A DNA stretch of 64,000 bases from Flavobacteriales bacterium (lineage in GTDB: Bacteria; Bacteroidota; Bacteroidia; Flavobacteriales_E; Vicingaceae), in assembly GCA_020853105.1 (NCBI GenBank), contig JADYZM010000077.1, positions 62,001 through 126,000 on the forward strand, written 5' to 3'. Below are positions 33,333 to 42,607 of the stretch, piece by piece. The translations under genes were made by a program, and so were the position numbers. Each line of letters opens with the position of its first letter. The first letter of the stretch is position 1. Below the pieces are notes generated by a model. The model worked only from the letters and a program-made list of their open reading frames with translations. It was not told where the DNA came from and made no database searches.

Positions 33333-33340
33333 TACTTTTG
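33333..33340 (+). promoter_or_regulatory. Predicted feoAB promoter -7 element
   Basis: TACTTTTG matches TAnnTTTG exactly and stands 35 bases before the feoA start, just ahead of the palindrome at 33348-33364. Confidence 0.55.
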
Positions 33341-33347
33341 TTTTCTA

Positions 33348-33364
33348 TTTAGATTAAATCTAAA
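33348..33364. promoter_or_regulatory. Palindromic operator upstream of feoA
   Basis: TTTAGATTAAATCTAAA is a perfect palindrome with 8-base arms around one central base, lying just downstream of the predicted -7 box. It resembles the TTAGG-type palindromes of DtxR/MntR-family iron and manganese repressors more than a Fur box. Confidence 0.6.
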
Positions 33365-33374
33365 TAAAGCACGA

Positions 33375-33599
33375 ATGAGAACATTAGACCAACTTAAACA
33401 AAAAGAATGTGGTACAATTTTGAGCATTGTTGATAACCAACTTGCCTTACAATTGATTTCTATGGGATTTGTAATAGGAGAAAAAATAACTGTTGATAGA
33501 ATTGCGCCACTCAATGACCCAATTATAATTTCATGCGGTTCAAACTGTGTTTGTATTCGGAAAAAAGAAGCAACACTAATTACAGTTGATGATGAGTGA
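33375..33599 (+). CDS. feoA: Ferrous iron transport protein A
   Basis: A 74-residue FeoA protein, a small cytoplasmic SH3-like beta barrel needed for FeoB-mediated Fe(II) uptake. The QLISMGFVIGEKITVDRIAP segment is typical. It overlaps feoB by 14 bases, so the two are translated together, and it lies behind a palindromic operator. Confidence 0.92.
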   Translation: MRTLDQLKQKECGTILSIVDNQLALQLISMGFVIGEKITVDRIAPLNDPIIISCGSNCVCIRKKEATLITVDDE

Positions 33600-35586
33600 T
33601 AAAATTGTGAAGAATTCAACCAGCCAAGCATTGAGAGTTTTATTAGTTGGAAATCCAAACACGGGAAAAAGTACTCTGTTTAACACGTTAACAGAACTTA
33701 ACCAAAAAGTAGGAAATTTTCCAGGGGTTACAGTAGATAAAAAATCGGGCTATTTAAGAATTAATGACAAGTCTGTTTCAGTTACTGATTTACCTGGAGC
33801 ATATAGCCTATCGCCAAATTCTGAAGATGAGAAAATAACTTCCAAAATAGTTTCAGAAACTGAAAATAATGATGTTGTCATAGCTGTTGCTGATGCAACA
33901 AATCTGAGCAGAAACCTGATGTTGGTAACACAACTGATTGATAAAAACAAAACAGTAGTGCTAGCATTGAATATGATGGACTTGCTACAAAAAAACAATC
34001 AAGAAATCAATATTGATGAACTTTCATCGCAACTAGGGATTAGGGTTATACCACTAAACGCATACGTTGGAAAAGGAATTGAAGATTTAAAACAGGCAAT
34101 TGTTTCAGCACAAAAGCCAACAAAAAAGTTTATAGAATCAAGTGAATTTGGCTCTTTAGATGATAATTTGATTCGTTATAAAAAAATAAATCAACTTGTT
34201 GACAAATGTATAATCAAAAAAGGCGAAGATAAAAATTCAGGATTGACTAAAAAAATTGACAACATTTTAACCCATAAATATTATGGGTATATGATTTTTT
34301 TGTCGTTGATGTTTTTAATTTTTCAAGCTATTTTTTCGTGGTCGTCATACCCCATGGAGATAATTGAAAATGCCTTTTTACAGCTTGGAGGGTGGCTTTC
34401 AGAGGTCGTTCCACAAGGGATTTTAAGTGATTTGATAGTTAACGGAATAGTTGCCGGACTTAGCGGAGTTGTTGTTTTTGTTCCGCAAATAGCAATCCTT
34501 TTTGCATTTATCATTATTCTCGAAGATACTGGTTATATGGCAAGAGTTAGTTTTTTGATGGACAAAATTCTTCGTCAGTTTGGATTAAATGGAAAATCAA
34601 TTATTCCTTTGTTGAGCAGCACAGCTTGTGCAGTTCCTGCGATAATGAGTGCTAGAACAATTAATAACACTAAAGAAAGACTCATTACAATTATGGTTTC
34701 GCCATTGATTAGTTGTTCTGCTAGAATTCCTGTTTACACTCTGCTTATTGCAATTGCTATCCCTAAAGACAAAACATTCGGAATGTTTAATCTACAAGGG
34801 CTATTAATGATGGGATTGTATTTAATAGGTTTTTTAGCTGCTCTATTTGCAGCATGGATTATGAAGATTATTATAAAATCAAATGAAAAGAGCACTTTTA
34901 TTTTAGAAATGCCCATCTATCGAATGCCAAAATGGAAAAGCGTTGGACTGAATATTTTCAGCAAGGTTAAGGTGTTTTTAGTTGACGCAGGAAAGATTAT
35001 TATTGCCATTTCAATTGTACTGTGGGGTCTTTCATCATATTCACCTGGAAATAGAATAGAGAAAATTGAGGAAAAATACAGTGAAGCCATTAAAAGCCAA
35101 AATGGAAACCAACTGTTAATGAATCAAAATGGAGAGTATATGAACGAGGAAGAATTAAATGCACATATCGCATCTGAAAAACTCGAAGCTTCTTATGCCG
35201 GGATTATTGGAAAAACAATTGAACCATTAATTCAGCCGCTCGGGTTTGATTGGAAAATTGGAATTTCGTTGGTTACATCATTTGCTGCAAGAGAAGTTTT
35301 TGTTGGAACAATGGCTACCTTGTACAGTGTTGGCGATTCCGATAATTCAACATCGGTACGGGAAAAGATGATAGATGCAAAAAACAGTAAAACCGGTGAA
35401 AAGCTTTATACTTTTGCAACAACAATTTCGCTGTTGTTGTTCTATGCGTTTGCAATGCAATGTATGGCAACCTTAGCTGTTGTTTATAGAGAAACGAAAT
35501 CCTTCAAATGGCCGGTTATTCAACTTGTTTATATGGGAGCTTTGGCTTATTTTTCAAGCCTTTTAGCATATCAACTTTTATCATAA
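33586..35586 (+). CDS. feoB: Ferrous iron transporter FeoB
   Basis: A 666-residue transporter. The N-terminal GTPase has G1 GNPNTGKST (about 22-30), G3 DLPG (about 67) and G4 NMMD (about 125). It is followed by two Gate domains with the LSSTACAVPAIMSAR and TSFAAREVFVGTM segments and about ten membrane helices. It imports Fe(II) across the inner membrane. It is shorter than E. coli FeoB (773), mainly in the middle and at the C-terminus, as is usual in Bacteroidota. Confidence 0.95.
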   Translation: MMMSDKIVKNSTSQALRVLLVGNPNTGKSTLFNTLTELNQKVGNFPGVTVDKKSGYLRINDKSVSVTDLPGAYSLSPNSEDEKITSKIVSETENNDVVIAVADATNLSRNLMLVTQLIDKNKTVVLALNMMDLLQKNNQEINIDELSSQLGIRVIPLNAYVGKGIEDLKQAIVSAQKPTKKFIESSEFGSLDDNLIRYKKINQLVDKCIIKKGEDKNSGLTKKIDNILTHKYYGYMIFLSLMFLIFQAIFSWSSYPMEIIENAFLQLGGWLSEVVPQGILSDLIVNGIVAGLSGVVVFVPQIAILFAFIIILEDTGYMARVSFLMDKILRQFGLNGKSIIPLLSSTACAVPAIMSARTINNTKERLITIMVSPLISCSARIPVYTLLIAIAIPKDKTFGMFNLQGLLMMGLYLIGFLAALFAAWIMKIIIKSNEKSTFILEMPIYRMPKWKSVGLNIFSKVKVFLVDAGKIIIAISIVLWGLSSYSPGNRIEKIEEKYSEAIKSQNGNQLLMNQNGEYMNEEELNAHIASEKLEASYAGIIGKTIEPLIQPLGFDWKIGISLVTSFAAREVFVGTMATLYSVGDSDNSTSVREKMIDAKNSKTGEKLYTFATTISLLLFYAFAMQCMATLAVVYRETKSFKWPVIQLVYMGALAYFSSLLAYQLLS

Positions 35587-35589
35587 TAA

Positions 35590-36207
35590 ATGAAGGAATT
35601 CCTAATCCAATTAGGGAATCATATTCCACAAAGTGCTCTACCTATATTAAAAACATGGGTTGAAAGACACCCTTTTTGGTTGAAAGTAACAAATGCAAGA
35701 AATACTAAGTTAGGTGATTACAGATCACCTACAAAAAAACTACCTCACCGAATTTCTGTAAATCATAACTTAAATCAATATTCGTTTTTAATAACACTTA
35801 CTCATGAATACGCCCATTTATTGGTATTTGAAGAATTTAAAAATCGGGTTGATCCTCATGGAAAAGAATGGAAAATGTGTTATGCAAGTTTACTAACAGA
35901 GCTTGTGAGCAACTCTGTATTTCCACATGATTTATCACAAGCTGTTCAAAATCATATTAAAAAGATACCTGCTTCGTCATCTGCCGACATGGAACTAAAC
36001 AGAGAATTAAAAAAATACAATCAAGCAACTGATAATTTCATTCATCTTGTTGATTTAGAAAAAGGAGACATTTTTTGTTTAAAAAATAATAGAGTTTTTG
36101 TGAAAGGAGAGAAAAGAAGAACTCGCTTTTTGTGTTTGGAAAAAAAATCCCAAAAACAATATTTGATACATGGAGCAGCTGAAGTTATCCTTGTAAGCAA
36201 TCATTAG
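35590..36207 (+). CDS. SprT-like metal-binding domain protein
   Basis: A 205-residue protein whose first 120 residues form a SprT-like domain with the zinc motif LTHEYAHLLVFEEF (HExxH) and a later DPHGKEWK His. The C-terminal part is lysine-rich with a beta-sheet-like end. SprT-like proteins include the protease SPRTN, but bacterial members have no settled role. It starts 3 bases after feoB, so it may be co-transcribed with it, though no link to iron is known. Confidence 0.82.
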   Translation: MKEFLIQLGNHIPQSALPILKTWVERHPFWLKVTNARNTKLGDYRSPTKKLPHRISVNHNLNQYSFLITLTHEYAHLLVFEEFKNRVDPHGKEWKMCYASLLTELVSNSVFPHDLSQAVQNHIKKIPASSSADMELNRELKKYNQATDNFIHLVDLEKGDIFCLKNNRVFVKGEKRRTRFLCLEKKSQKQYLIHGAAEVILVSNH

Positions 36208-36266
36208 TTAGTAAAAAAATAAAATACAAGTAGAAAGAAAAACTTGGATTACTTAACTTTGATTTT

Positions 36267-37289
36267 ATGAACTCAAATTTAGATGCAGAAGGACAAAACT
36301 TAAATTCTACCGAAAAAGAATTTGAAAAAGCTCTGCGTCCTCTTTCCTTTGACGACTTCGCAGGTCAGGCACAAGTTTTAGAAAACTTAAGAGTTTTTGT
36401 TCGTGCAGCAAATCAACGAGATGAAGCTCTTGACCATGTACTTCTACATGGTCCACCGGGACTAGGAAAAACAACATTAGCAAATATTATTGCCAACGAA
36501 CTCAAAGTTGGGTTTAAAGTTACCTCAGGACCGGTTTTAGAAAAACCGGGCGATTTAGCCGGCTTGCTTACCAATTTAGAGAAAGGAGATGTTTTATTTA
36601 TTGACGAAATTCATCGATTGTCTCCTGTTGTTGAAGAATATTTATATTCTGCAATGGAAGACTATAGGATTGACATTATGATTGATACGGGTCCAAATGC
36701 AAGAAGTGTTCAAATTGAACTCAACCCTTTTACTCTTATTGGAGCAACTACTAGGACCGGATTGTTAACATCCCCACTTAGAGCTCGATTTGGTATTTCT
36801 GCACGGTTGGAATATTATGATACAGAACTGTTAGCAACAATTTTACAACGGTCTGCCGGAATTATGAGAATTGAAATTAATGAAGAAGCAGCAATTGAAA
36901 TTGCCGGCAGAAGTCGAGGAACTCCTAGAATTACCAATGCGTTACTTAGAAGAGTTAGAGATTTTGCTCAAGTAAAAGGCGATGGTACAATCTCAAAAGA
37001 AATCGCACTGTATGGATTGAATGCATTGAATGTTGATAAACACGGGTTAGATGAAATGGACAACCGTATTTTATCTGCCATAATAGATAAATTCAAAGGA
37101 GGTCCGGTTGGATTAACCACAATTGCAACCGCAGTTAGTGAACAACCTGGAACTATAGAAGAAGTTTATGAACCTTTTCTGATTAAAGAAGGATTTTTGA
37201 TGCGAACACCAAGAGGCCGAGAAGCTACTGAAAAAGCATTCCTACACTTAGGAAAGCTTCGTCAACCCAACCAAGGAAATCTATTTTAG
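36267..37289 (+). CDS. ruvB: Holliday junction DNA helicase RuvB
   Basis: A 340-residue AAA+ motor that drives branch migration with RuvA. The Walker [10 protein letters not shown] (about 64-72), Walker [10 protein letters not shown] (about 111), sensor GATTRTGLL (about 161) and the arginine finger in RARFG are intact, as is the C-terminal winged helix with PRGREAT. A TAACTTTG promoter-like box ends only 5 bases before the ATG, so the transcript, if real, would be almost leaderless. Confidence 0.97.
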   Translation: MNSNLDAEGQNLNSTEKEFEKALRPLSFDDFAGQAQVLENLRVFVRAANQRDEALDHVLLHGPPGLGKTTLANIIANELKVGFKVTSGPVLEKPGDLAGLLTNLEKGDVLFIDEIHRLSPVVEEYLYSAMEDYRIDIMIDTGPNARSVQIELNPFTLIGATTRTGLLTSPLRARFGISARLEYYDTELLATILQRSAGIMRIEINEEAAIEIAGRSRGTPRITNALLRRVRDFAQVKGDGTISKEIALYGLNALNVDKHGLDEMDNRILSAIIDKFKGGPVGLTTIATAVSEQPGTIEEVYEPFLIKEGFLMRTPRGREATEKAFLHLGKLRQPNQGNLF

Positions 37290-37296
37290 AAAAAAA

Positions 37297-38658
37297 TTAT
37301 CCGATTGCTTTTATCATATCTTGTTGAGTGATAATATGATATTTGCTTGAATCATAATTTACCAACACAGCTTTTGTTCCACTTTGAAAAAGCTTCGATA
37401 CATTCTCAAAAGAAGTTTCACCAACAACAATTGGAAATGGTTCTTGCATTACATTTCTTACTGGAAGCTCCTTCAACTCTGAGTTTTCAATCAATTTTTT
37501 AAACAAATAATTGTCGTTTAATGCTCCAACAAATTGATTATTTTCCAATACAGGGATTTGAGAAATATTGTATTGATTCATTAATATAATAGCTTGACTT
37601 ACCGGTGTATCAGAGCTTACAGTAACTAAATGTTTCCCAGAGTGGTCTTTAATTAAATCTAGAGCAGTTTTCTTTTCTTCATCTAAAAATCCTCTATCAC
37701 GCATCCAGTCATCGTTAAACATTTTTCCAAGATAACGAGTTCCATGGTCATGAAAAATAACAACCACAACATCTCCCGGTTTGAACATTTCTTTCATCTG
37801 AACTAACCCAGCCATTGCACTACCGGCGCTATTTCCAACAAAAATTCCTTCTTCACGTGGAATTCTTCGAGTCATAATTGCAGCATCTTTGTCGGTTACT
37901 TTCTCAAAATGGTCAATTAAACTAAAGTCAACATTTTGAGGAAGAAAATCTTCTCCAATTCCTTCTGTAATATAGGGATAAATCTCGTGTTGATCAAAAA
38001 CTCCAGTCTCCTTGTATTTTTTAAAAACAGAACCATAGGTGTCAATTCCTAAAATTTTTATAGCCGGATTTTTTTCTTTGAGATATTTGGCTGTTCCACT
38101 AATTGTACCGCCTGTACCAACACCTACTACTAAATGGGTTATTTTACCATCGGTTTGTTCCCAAATTTCTGGTCCGGTAGATTCGTAATGAGCCTGTGCA
38201 TTACTTGGGTTGTCATATTGATTTGGTTTCCATGAATTTGGAACTTCATTTACCAATCTGCTCGAAACTGAATAGTATGATGCTGGGTCTTCAGGGGCTA
38301 CATTAGTAGGACACACAAAAACTTCAGCACCAAAAGCTCGTAGGGCATCAAATTTTTCTTTTGATTGTTTATCGGTTGATGTAAATATACAGTTATAACC
38401 TTTGATTACAGAAGCTATTGCAAGTCCCATGCCTGTATTTCCACTGGTTCCTTCAATGATTGTTCCGCCGGGCTTAAGCCTTCCGTCTTTTTCAGCATCT
38501 TCAATCATCTTCAATGCCATACGGTCTTTTATGCTGTTTCCAGGGTTTACCGTTTCAATTTTAGCCAATACCAATGCTGGTATATCTTTAGTTAGTTTGT
38601 TAATTTTTACTAGTGGAGTATTTCCTATTGTTTCAAGGATATTGTTAAAATATTTCAT
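37297..38658 (-). CDS. Cystathionine beta-synthase-type PLP enzyme with CBS pair
   Basis: A 453-residue enzyme. Residues 1-325 are a type II PLP fold like cysteine synthase, with the lysine in NPGNSIKDRMA (about 40) and the GTSGNTG phosphate loop (about 70). Two CBS domains (about 340-453) follow. This is the architecture of cystathionine beta-synthase, which joins serine and homocysteine; in bacteria some members use O-acetylserine. It probably starts reverse transsulfuration in this organism. Converges on ruvB with a 7-base gap. Confidence 0.88.
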   Translation of the reverse strand: MKYFNNILETIGNTPLVKINKLTKDIPALVLAKIETVNPGNSIKDRMALKMIEDAEKDGRLKPGGTIIEGTSGNTGMGLAIASVIKGYNCIFTSTDKQSKEKFDALRAFGAEVFVCPTNVAPEDPASYYSVSSRLVNEVPNSWKPNQYDNPSNAQAHYESTGPEIWEQTDGKITHLVVGVGTGGTISGTAKYLKEKNPAIKILGIDTYGSVFKKYKETGVFDQHEIYPYITEGIGEDFLPQNVDFSLIDHFEKVTDKDAAIMTRRIPREEGIFVGNSAGSAMAGLVQMKEMFKPGDVVVVIFHDHGTRYLGKMFNDDWMRDRGFLDEEKKTALDLIKDHSGKHLVTVSSDTPVSQAIILMNQYNISQIPVLENNQFVGALNDNYLFKKLIENSELKELPVRNVMQEPFPIVVGETSFENVSKLFQSGTKAVLVNYDSSKYHIITQQDMIKAIG

Positions 38659-38709
38659 TTATTAGTAATAATAGATTTTTTTCGTAAAAGTAATAATTGC
38701 CAAGAAAAA

Positions 38710-39939
38710 TTAATCAAATCGTATGGCTTTTACAGGAGAAATTTTTGTTATTACATAAGAAGGAATTATTAGCATTGAGATACATATAAAAAGGGTACCA
38801 AAGTTTAAAAGCAGAATGGTGGAAATACTCATCTCAATTGGCACTTCAGAAATGTAATATGATTCCTCAGGCAATTTGATTACTCCAAATTTTAGTTGAA
38901 TTAAACAAAGCCCGATGCCAATAATATTTCCAATAGTAAGACCATATAAAATTAAATGCAAAGCATTATATAAGAATACTTTTCGAACTCTCCAGTTTGA
39001 AAGCCCCAGTATTTTCAAAATACCTATAGTTGAAGTTCTTTCTAATATCAAAATTAGCAGGGCTGATATAATATTTATTACAGCTACCAAAATCATCAAT
39101 AAAATAATAATTACAACATTTAAATCTTGTAATTCCAACCAATGAAAAATCTCAGGATTTCGGTCAATAATTGTTGTAGAATTCAGTTCATAACCAATGT
39201 GATTATACACAAATTCTGCTAACCTATCTAGTTGACTATAATCATCAATAATTACTTCAAATCCTCCAACTTGATTACTACTCCAATTGTTTCGCTTTTG
39301 AATATGTGAAATGTCAGTAATCACAAACATATTGTCAAATTGTTCGAGCCCGGACTGATAAATTCCTTTTACTACAAAATCTTTTGGTCTCAATTGTCCG
39401 TCGGATTGAATAAAATACAGAAACAATTTTTCATCAACATCAATTTTCATTTTGTTGGCAATGGTTTGAGAAATAACTATTTCATTAGTTGAAACGTCTT
39501 TTTGAATTTTTAATGGTTCACCTTTTTTTAATTTGTCTTTAAAAAAAGTCCAGTCAAAATCTGAACCTATACCTTTTACAACAACACCATAGATATCGTT
39601 GTTTGTTTTTATAATTCCAGGTTTTGTAGCAAAGATTTGAATTTGTTTAATTCCGGCAACACTGTCCATACCTGGATAAAACGGTTGATTCATTTCTATT
39701 GGGCTTCCTTCAAAAGAATTTTGAGAGTCGTATTTCGTTATTTGAATATGTCCGCCAAAACCAATTACTTTATTTCTTATTTCTCGTTGAAATCCTGATA
39801 CAATACTTATAGAAATAATCATTACAATCATGCTGAGAGCTATGGCAGCGATTGAAATTTTTATTATAGGCTGAGTAAACTTTTTAGATTTACTATTGCC
39901 TTTCATAATATTACTTGCTATAAAATATTCTAAATTCAA
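38710..39939 (-). CDS. FtsX/LolE-type ABC transporter permease
   Basis: About 409 residues, using a TTG start at 39939 that gives the NLEYFIASNIMKG beginning usual in this family. An upstream ATG at 40092 would overlap the divergent gene, and an ATG at 39906 is also possible. One N-terminal membrane helix (about 32-52) is followed by a large extracytoplasmic MacB-like domain, then three helices near the C-terminus (about 280-400) with the LILILERTSTIGILKILG FtsX-family segment. It fits the lipoprotein-releasing LolC/E group. No ATPase is adjacent. Confidence 0.8.
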   Translation of the reverse strand: MNLEYFIASNIMKGNSKSKKFTQPIIKISIAAIALSMIVMIISISIVSGFQREIRNKVIGFGGHIQITKYDSQNSFEGSPIEMNQPFYPGMDSVAGIKQIQIFATKPGIIKTNNDIYGVVVKGIGSDFDWTFFKDKLKKGEPLKIQKDVSTNEIVISQTIANKMKIDVDEKLFLYFIQSDGQLRPKDFVVKGIYQSGLEQFDNMFVITDISHIQKRNNWSSNQVGGFEVIIDDYSQLDRLAEFVYNHIGYELNSTTIIDRNPEIFHWLELQDLNVVIIILLMILVAVINIISALLILILERTSTIGILKILGLSNWRVRKVFLYNALHLILYGLTIGNIIGIGLCLIQLKFGVIKLPEESYYISEVPIEMSISTILLLNFGTLFICISMLIIPSYVITKISPVKAIRFD

Positions 39940-39945
39940 AATAGT

Positions 39946-39953
39946 TATTTTTG
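39946..39953 (+). promoter_or_regulatory. Predicted promoter -7 element for the NamZ-like gene
   Basis: TATTTTTG matches TAnnTTTG and lies 40 bases ahead of the ATG at 39994. Confidence 0.4.
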
Positions 39954-39993
39954 TCAATCTTTTGATAAAACAAAAATAATAAATTGCCATTAG

Positions 39994-41217
39994 ATGAATT
40001 TCAACCCTTTCATCATTCTTCTTTTTGTAATACTGTTTCTTATTGGTTGTACTAGTCAAAAAAAAATAATTGATACTGAAAATATCCTGCAAACTAGTGT
40101 TGCGGATTCTAACAGTGTAAATACTTTGAAAATAACTGAAGGTGCAGAAAGGCTAACGGAGTATCTTCCTTTAATTCGAGAAAAAAGAGTTGGCATTGTA
40201 GCGAATCACACATCATTTATTAGTGGTACACATTTGGTTGACACGCTTCTTCAACTTAAAATTAATATAGTAAAGGTTTTTAGCCCTGAGCATGGTTTTA
40301 GAGGAAAAGCTGACGCAGGAGAAAATGTAAGTTCTGATGTTGATAAATCAACAGGGTTGCCATTAATTTCATTGTATGGAAAGAACAAGAAACCTACAGC
40401 CGAGCAACTCAGTGGAATTGATGTTGTAATTTTTGATATTCAGGACGTAGGAGCCAGATTTTATACATATATCTCTACTATGCATTATGTAATGGAAGCT
40501 TGTGCTGAAAATAATATTGAACTCATTGTGTTAGACAGACCAAACCCGAATGGAGATTATGTTGATGGTCCTGTCTTAAAAAAAGGATTCGAATCTTTTG
40601 TAGGCATGCACAGTGTTCCTATCGTACATGGATTAACTATTGGAGAATATGCCCAAATGATAAATGGGGAAGAATGGTTGCTTAACCAAGTAAAATGTAA
40701 GCTTCAGGTTATTAAAATGGAAGGTTATTCACATACAACGCATTATGTTTTACCTATTAAGCCATCACCAAATTTGCCAAATATGCAAGCGGTTTACTTA
40801 TATCCATCTATTTGCTTGTTTGAAGGAACAGCCATTAGCTTAGGTAGAGGAACTGAAAAGCCTTTTCAAATGATTGGACATCCAAAACTTGATTACGAAT
40901 TTTATTTTATCCCAAAACCAACTTATGGAGCAAAAGAGCCTTTATTGAAAGGGCAAAAATGTTTTGGTATCGATTTGTCTAATTTACCTGTAAAAAAAGA
41001 ACTGGATTTATCCTATCTCATTGATTTTTATAAACAATATCCGGCAAAAGATGAATTTTTTCATAAATTTTTTAATACTCTAGCAGGCAATTCAGAACTG
41101 CAGCAACAAATTAAAAACGATATTCCTCTTGGTGAAATTAAGTTGTCCTGGAGAAAAGATATTGAGCAATACAAAGCAATTCGTAAAAAATATTTGTTGT
41201 ATCAAGATTTTGAGTAA
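39994..41217 (+). CDS. NamZ-like (DUF1343) exo-muramidase lipoprotein
   Basis: A 407-residue lipoprotein (lipobox LIGC) of the DUF1343 family, named NamZ in Bacillus, which removes N-acetylmuramic acid from peptidoglycan fragments. Recognisable segments are VGIVANHTSF, FSPEHGFRG, FDIQDVGARFYTYI with acidic residues (about 150), LDRPNPNG, HGLTIGEYA and GRGTEKPFQMIG. It is probably a periplasmic cell-wall recycling enzyme. Divergent from the FtsX/LolE-type permease gene. Confidence 0.88.
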   Translation: MNFNPFIILLFVILFLIGCTSQKKIIDTENILQTSVADSNSVNTLKITEGAERLTEYLPLIREKRVGIVANHTSFISGTHLVDTLLQLKINIVKVFSPEHGFRGKADAGENVSSDVDKSTGLPLISLYGKNKKPTAEQLSGIDVVIFDIQDVGARFYTYISTMHYVMEACAENNIELIVLDRPNPNGDYVDGPVLKKGFESFVGMHSVPIVHGLTIGEYAQMINGEEWLLNQVKCKLQVIKMEGYSHTTHYVLPIKPSPNLPNMQAVYLYPSICLFEGTAISLGRGTEKPFQMIGHPKLDYEFYFIPKPTYGAKEPLLKGQKCFGIDLSNLPVKKELDLSYLIDFYKQYPAKDEFFHKFFNTLAGNSELQQQIKNDIPLGEIKLSWRKDIEQYKAIRKKYLLYQDFE

Positions 41218-41228
41218 GATACTTGTTT

Positions 41229-42002
41229 TTAACCGATTGAAAAGGTAAAACTTCTATCTCCCGAATCGTTAAAAGGTCCTTCAATAAACTTCCCATTTTT
41301 ATCAACCAATTGAATTCTAATGGTGTTGTCATGATTCAAGTTGCCTTCAATTTTGTATGCTGCCCATTTATCAATAAGAAATTCGGTGGAGTTTATGGTA
41401 ACTTTTACTTTGTTTTCTGTTGGTGAAATTGAAGTGTTAACCAAATAAAAGTCTAAAACAGGTTGTTTAGTATCAGCTTGAGGTAGGTAGAAAAACAAAT
41501 GTGGCTGATTCATTTCAAACAATGTTTCCATATCGCCAATAACCACATTTTTAAGTATGTGTGCTTTGTTCTTCTTTACACTAATGTTGTTTTGGTCGGT
41601 TAAAAAAGCCAGAAAAACATTGTTTCCGTTTAAGAACTCTTTTTTAATACTAGTTGTATTGAAGTGAGTTATTGAATAATTATTTTCAATGATGGCAATA
41701 GTGTAGTTTGAAATTTCTTCAACTGAAAAACTTAATAGGTTTGTTCCTTCTTTAAATTGTTTTGTCGTTAATTCCATTGAAGTTTTTGAAAAATCTTCTG
41801 CTTTAATCTCAACCAATGAAATACCATTTTTGATATAGGTTTTTATTTCATCGTCAACAATTGGTTCAATTATCTGAGATTTTTCCAAACTTATTTTAGA
41901 TTGTGTTGATAAGGTTGAATCTTTAGTAGATGGTATTTCGGGTTCCGAATTAGAACCGGAACAAGAAAATAAAAAAACAAGAATAATTAGAAAAAATCTC
42001 AT
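41229..42002 (-). CDS. Hypothetical lipoprotein, second gene after biotin carrier protein
   Basis: A 257-residue predicted lipoprotein (hydrophobic core ending FLFSC). The mature part is beta-rich with no cysteine and no motif I recognise. A GTNLLSFSVEE segment and a C-terminal half with alternating hydrophobic and polar residues suggest a beta-sandwich. It follows the biotin carrier gene after 8 bases, probably as one transcript, although a shared function is not obvious. Confidence 0.75.
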   Translation of the reverse strand: MRFFLIILVFLFSCSGSNSEPEIPSTKDSTLSTQSKISLEKSQIIEPIVDDEIKTYIKNGISLVEIKAEDFSKTSMELTTKQFKEGTNLLSFSVEEISNYTIAIIENNYSITHFNTTSIKKEFLNGNNVFLAFLTDQNNISVKKNKAHILKNVVIGDMETLFEMNQPHLFFYLPQADTKQPVLDFYLVNTSISPTENKVKVTINSTEFLIDKWAAYKIEGNLNHDNTIRIQLVDKNGKFIEGPFNDSGDRSFTFSIG

Positions 42003-42010
42003 TTAGGTTG

Positions 42011-42520
42011 CTAAAAATTAATGAGCACTTGGTTTTTCTCTACAGCATCACCTTTTTTTATAACAATACTTTTTATAACTCCATCTGTTGGCGATTTTAT
42101 TACATTTTCCATTTTCATGGCTTCTAAAATTAATAAAGTATCGCCTTTTTGAACAGTTTGTCCAACTTCAACAGCAATGTTAATTACTAAACCGGGCATA
42201 GGGGCTTTCACATTTAAAACTTTTGTAGCAGCCATGCTGTCTAGTCCTAGGCTTTTTAACAGTTGGTCGTATTTGTCCTGAACAGTAAACTTGAATTTTT
42301 TTCCGTTGATTTTTATGAAATAATTTTTTTCGTCAAAATTTACTTTTAGCAATTCAACATTGTATGACTTGTTGTTTTTGAGAACATGAAAAGTTCGTTC
42401 ATTAATAGATACAATATCCCAATTAAATTGCTCAGAATTTATTTGTCCACTATTTAAATTAGTATCAAAGCTAATTTGATACTCTTTTTTATCTTCAGAA
42501 ATGACTTTTATCTCGTCCAT
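42011..42520 (-). CDS. Biotin carboxyl carrier (biotinyl domain) protein
   Basis: About 169 residues; the ATG at 42520 is chosen because the upstream start at 42544 lies inside a promoter box. The C-terminal 75 residues are a biotinyl domain with the biotinylation motif EAMKMEN and the AMKMENVIKSPTDG loop, preceded by the MPGLVINIAVEVGQ segment. The N-terminal 90 residues resemble the linker of acyl-CoA carboxylase carrier subunits (propionyl- or acetyl-CoA type). The partner carboxylase subunits are not in the window. Confidence 0.9.
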   Translation of the reverse strand: MDEIKVISEDKKEYQISFDTNLNSGQINSEQFNWDIVSINERTFHVLKNNKSYNVELLKVNFDEKNYFIKINGKKFKFTVQDKYDQLLKSLGLDSMAATKVLNVKAPMPGLVINIAVEVGQTVQKGDTLLILEAMKMENVIKSPTDGVIKSIVIKKGDAVEKNQVLINF

Positions 42521-42541
42521 TTTTATAAATATTATTGACTT

Positions 42542-42549
42542 CAAATGTA
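42542..42549 (-). promoter_or_regulatory. Predicted promoter -7 element for the biotin carrier gene
   Basis: The minus strand reads TACATTTG, an exact TAnnTTTG match, 21 bases before the ATG at 42520. Confidence 0.5.
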
Positions 42550-42607
42550 AAGTATATTCATTAAAATTTTGAATTTTATACCCTAAAGAAAAAGTAAAAT
42601 TTAATAA

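Noticed and set aside
33348-33364. Classical Fur box at feoAB
   Set aside because: The palindrome lacks the GATAAT-type hexamers of Fur sites; a DtxR/MntR-type site fits better.
39940-40092. Longer start of the FtsX/LolE-type permease
   Set aside because: The extra 51 residues overlap the divergent gene and its promoter and do not resemble the family's N-terminus.
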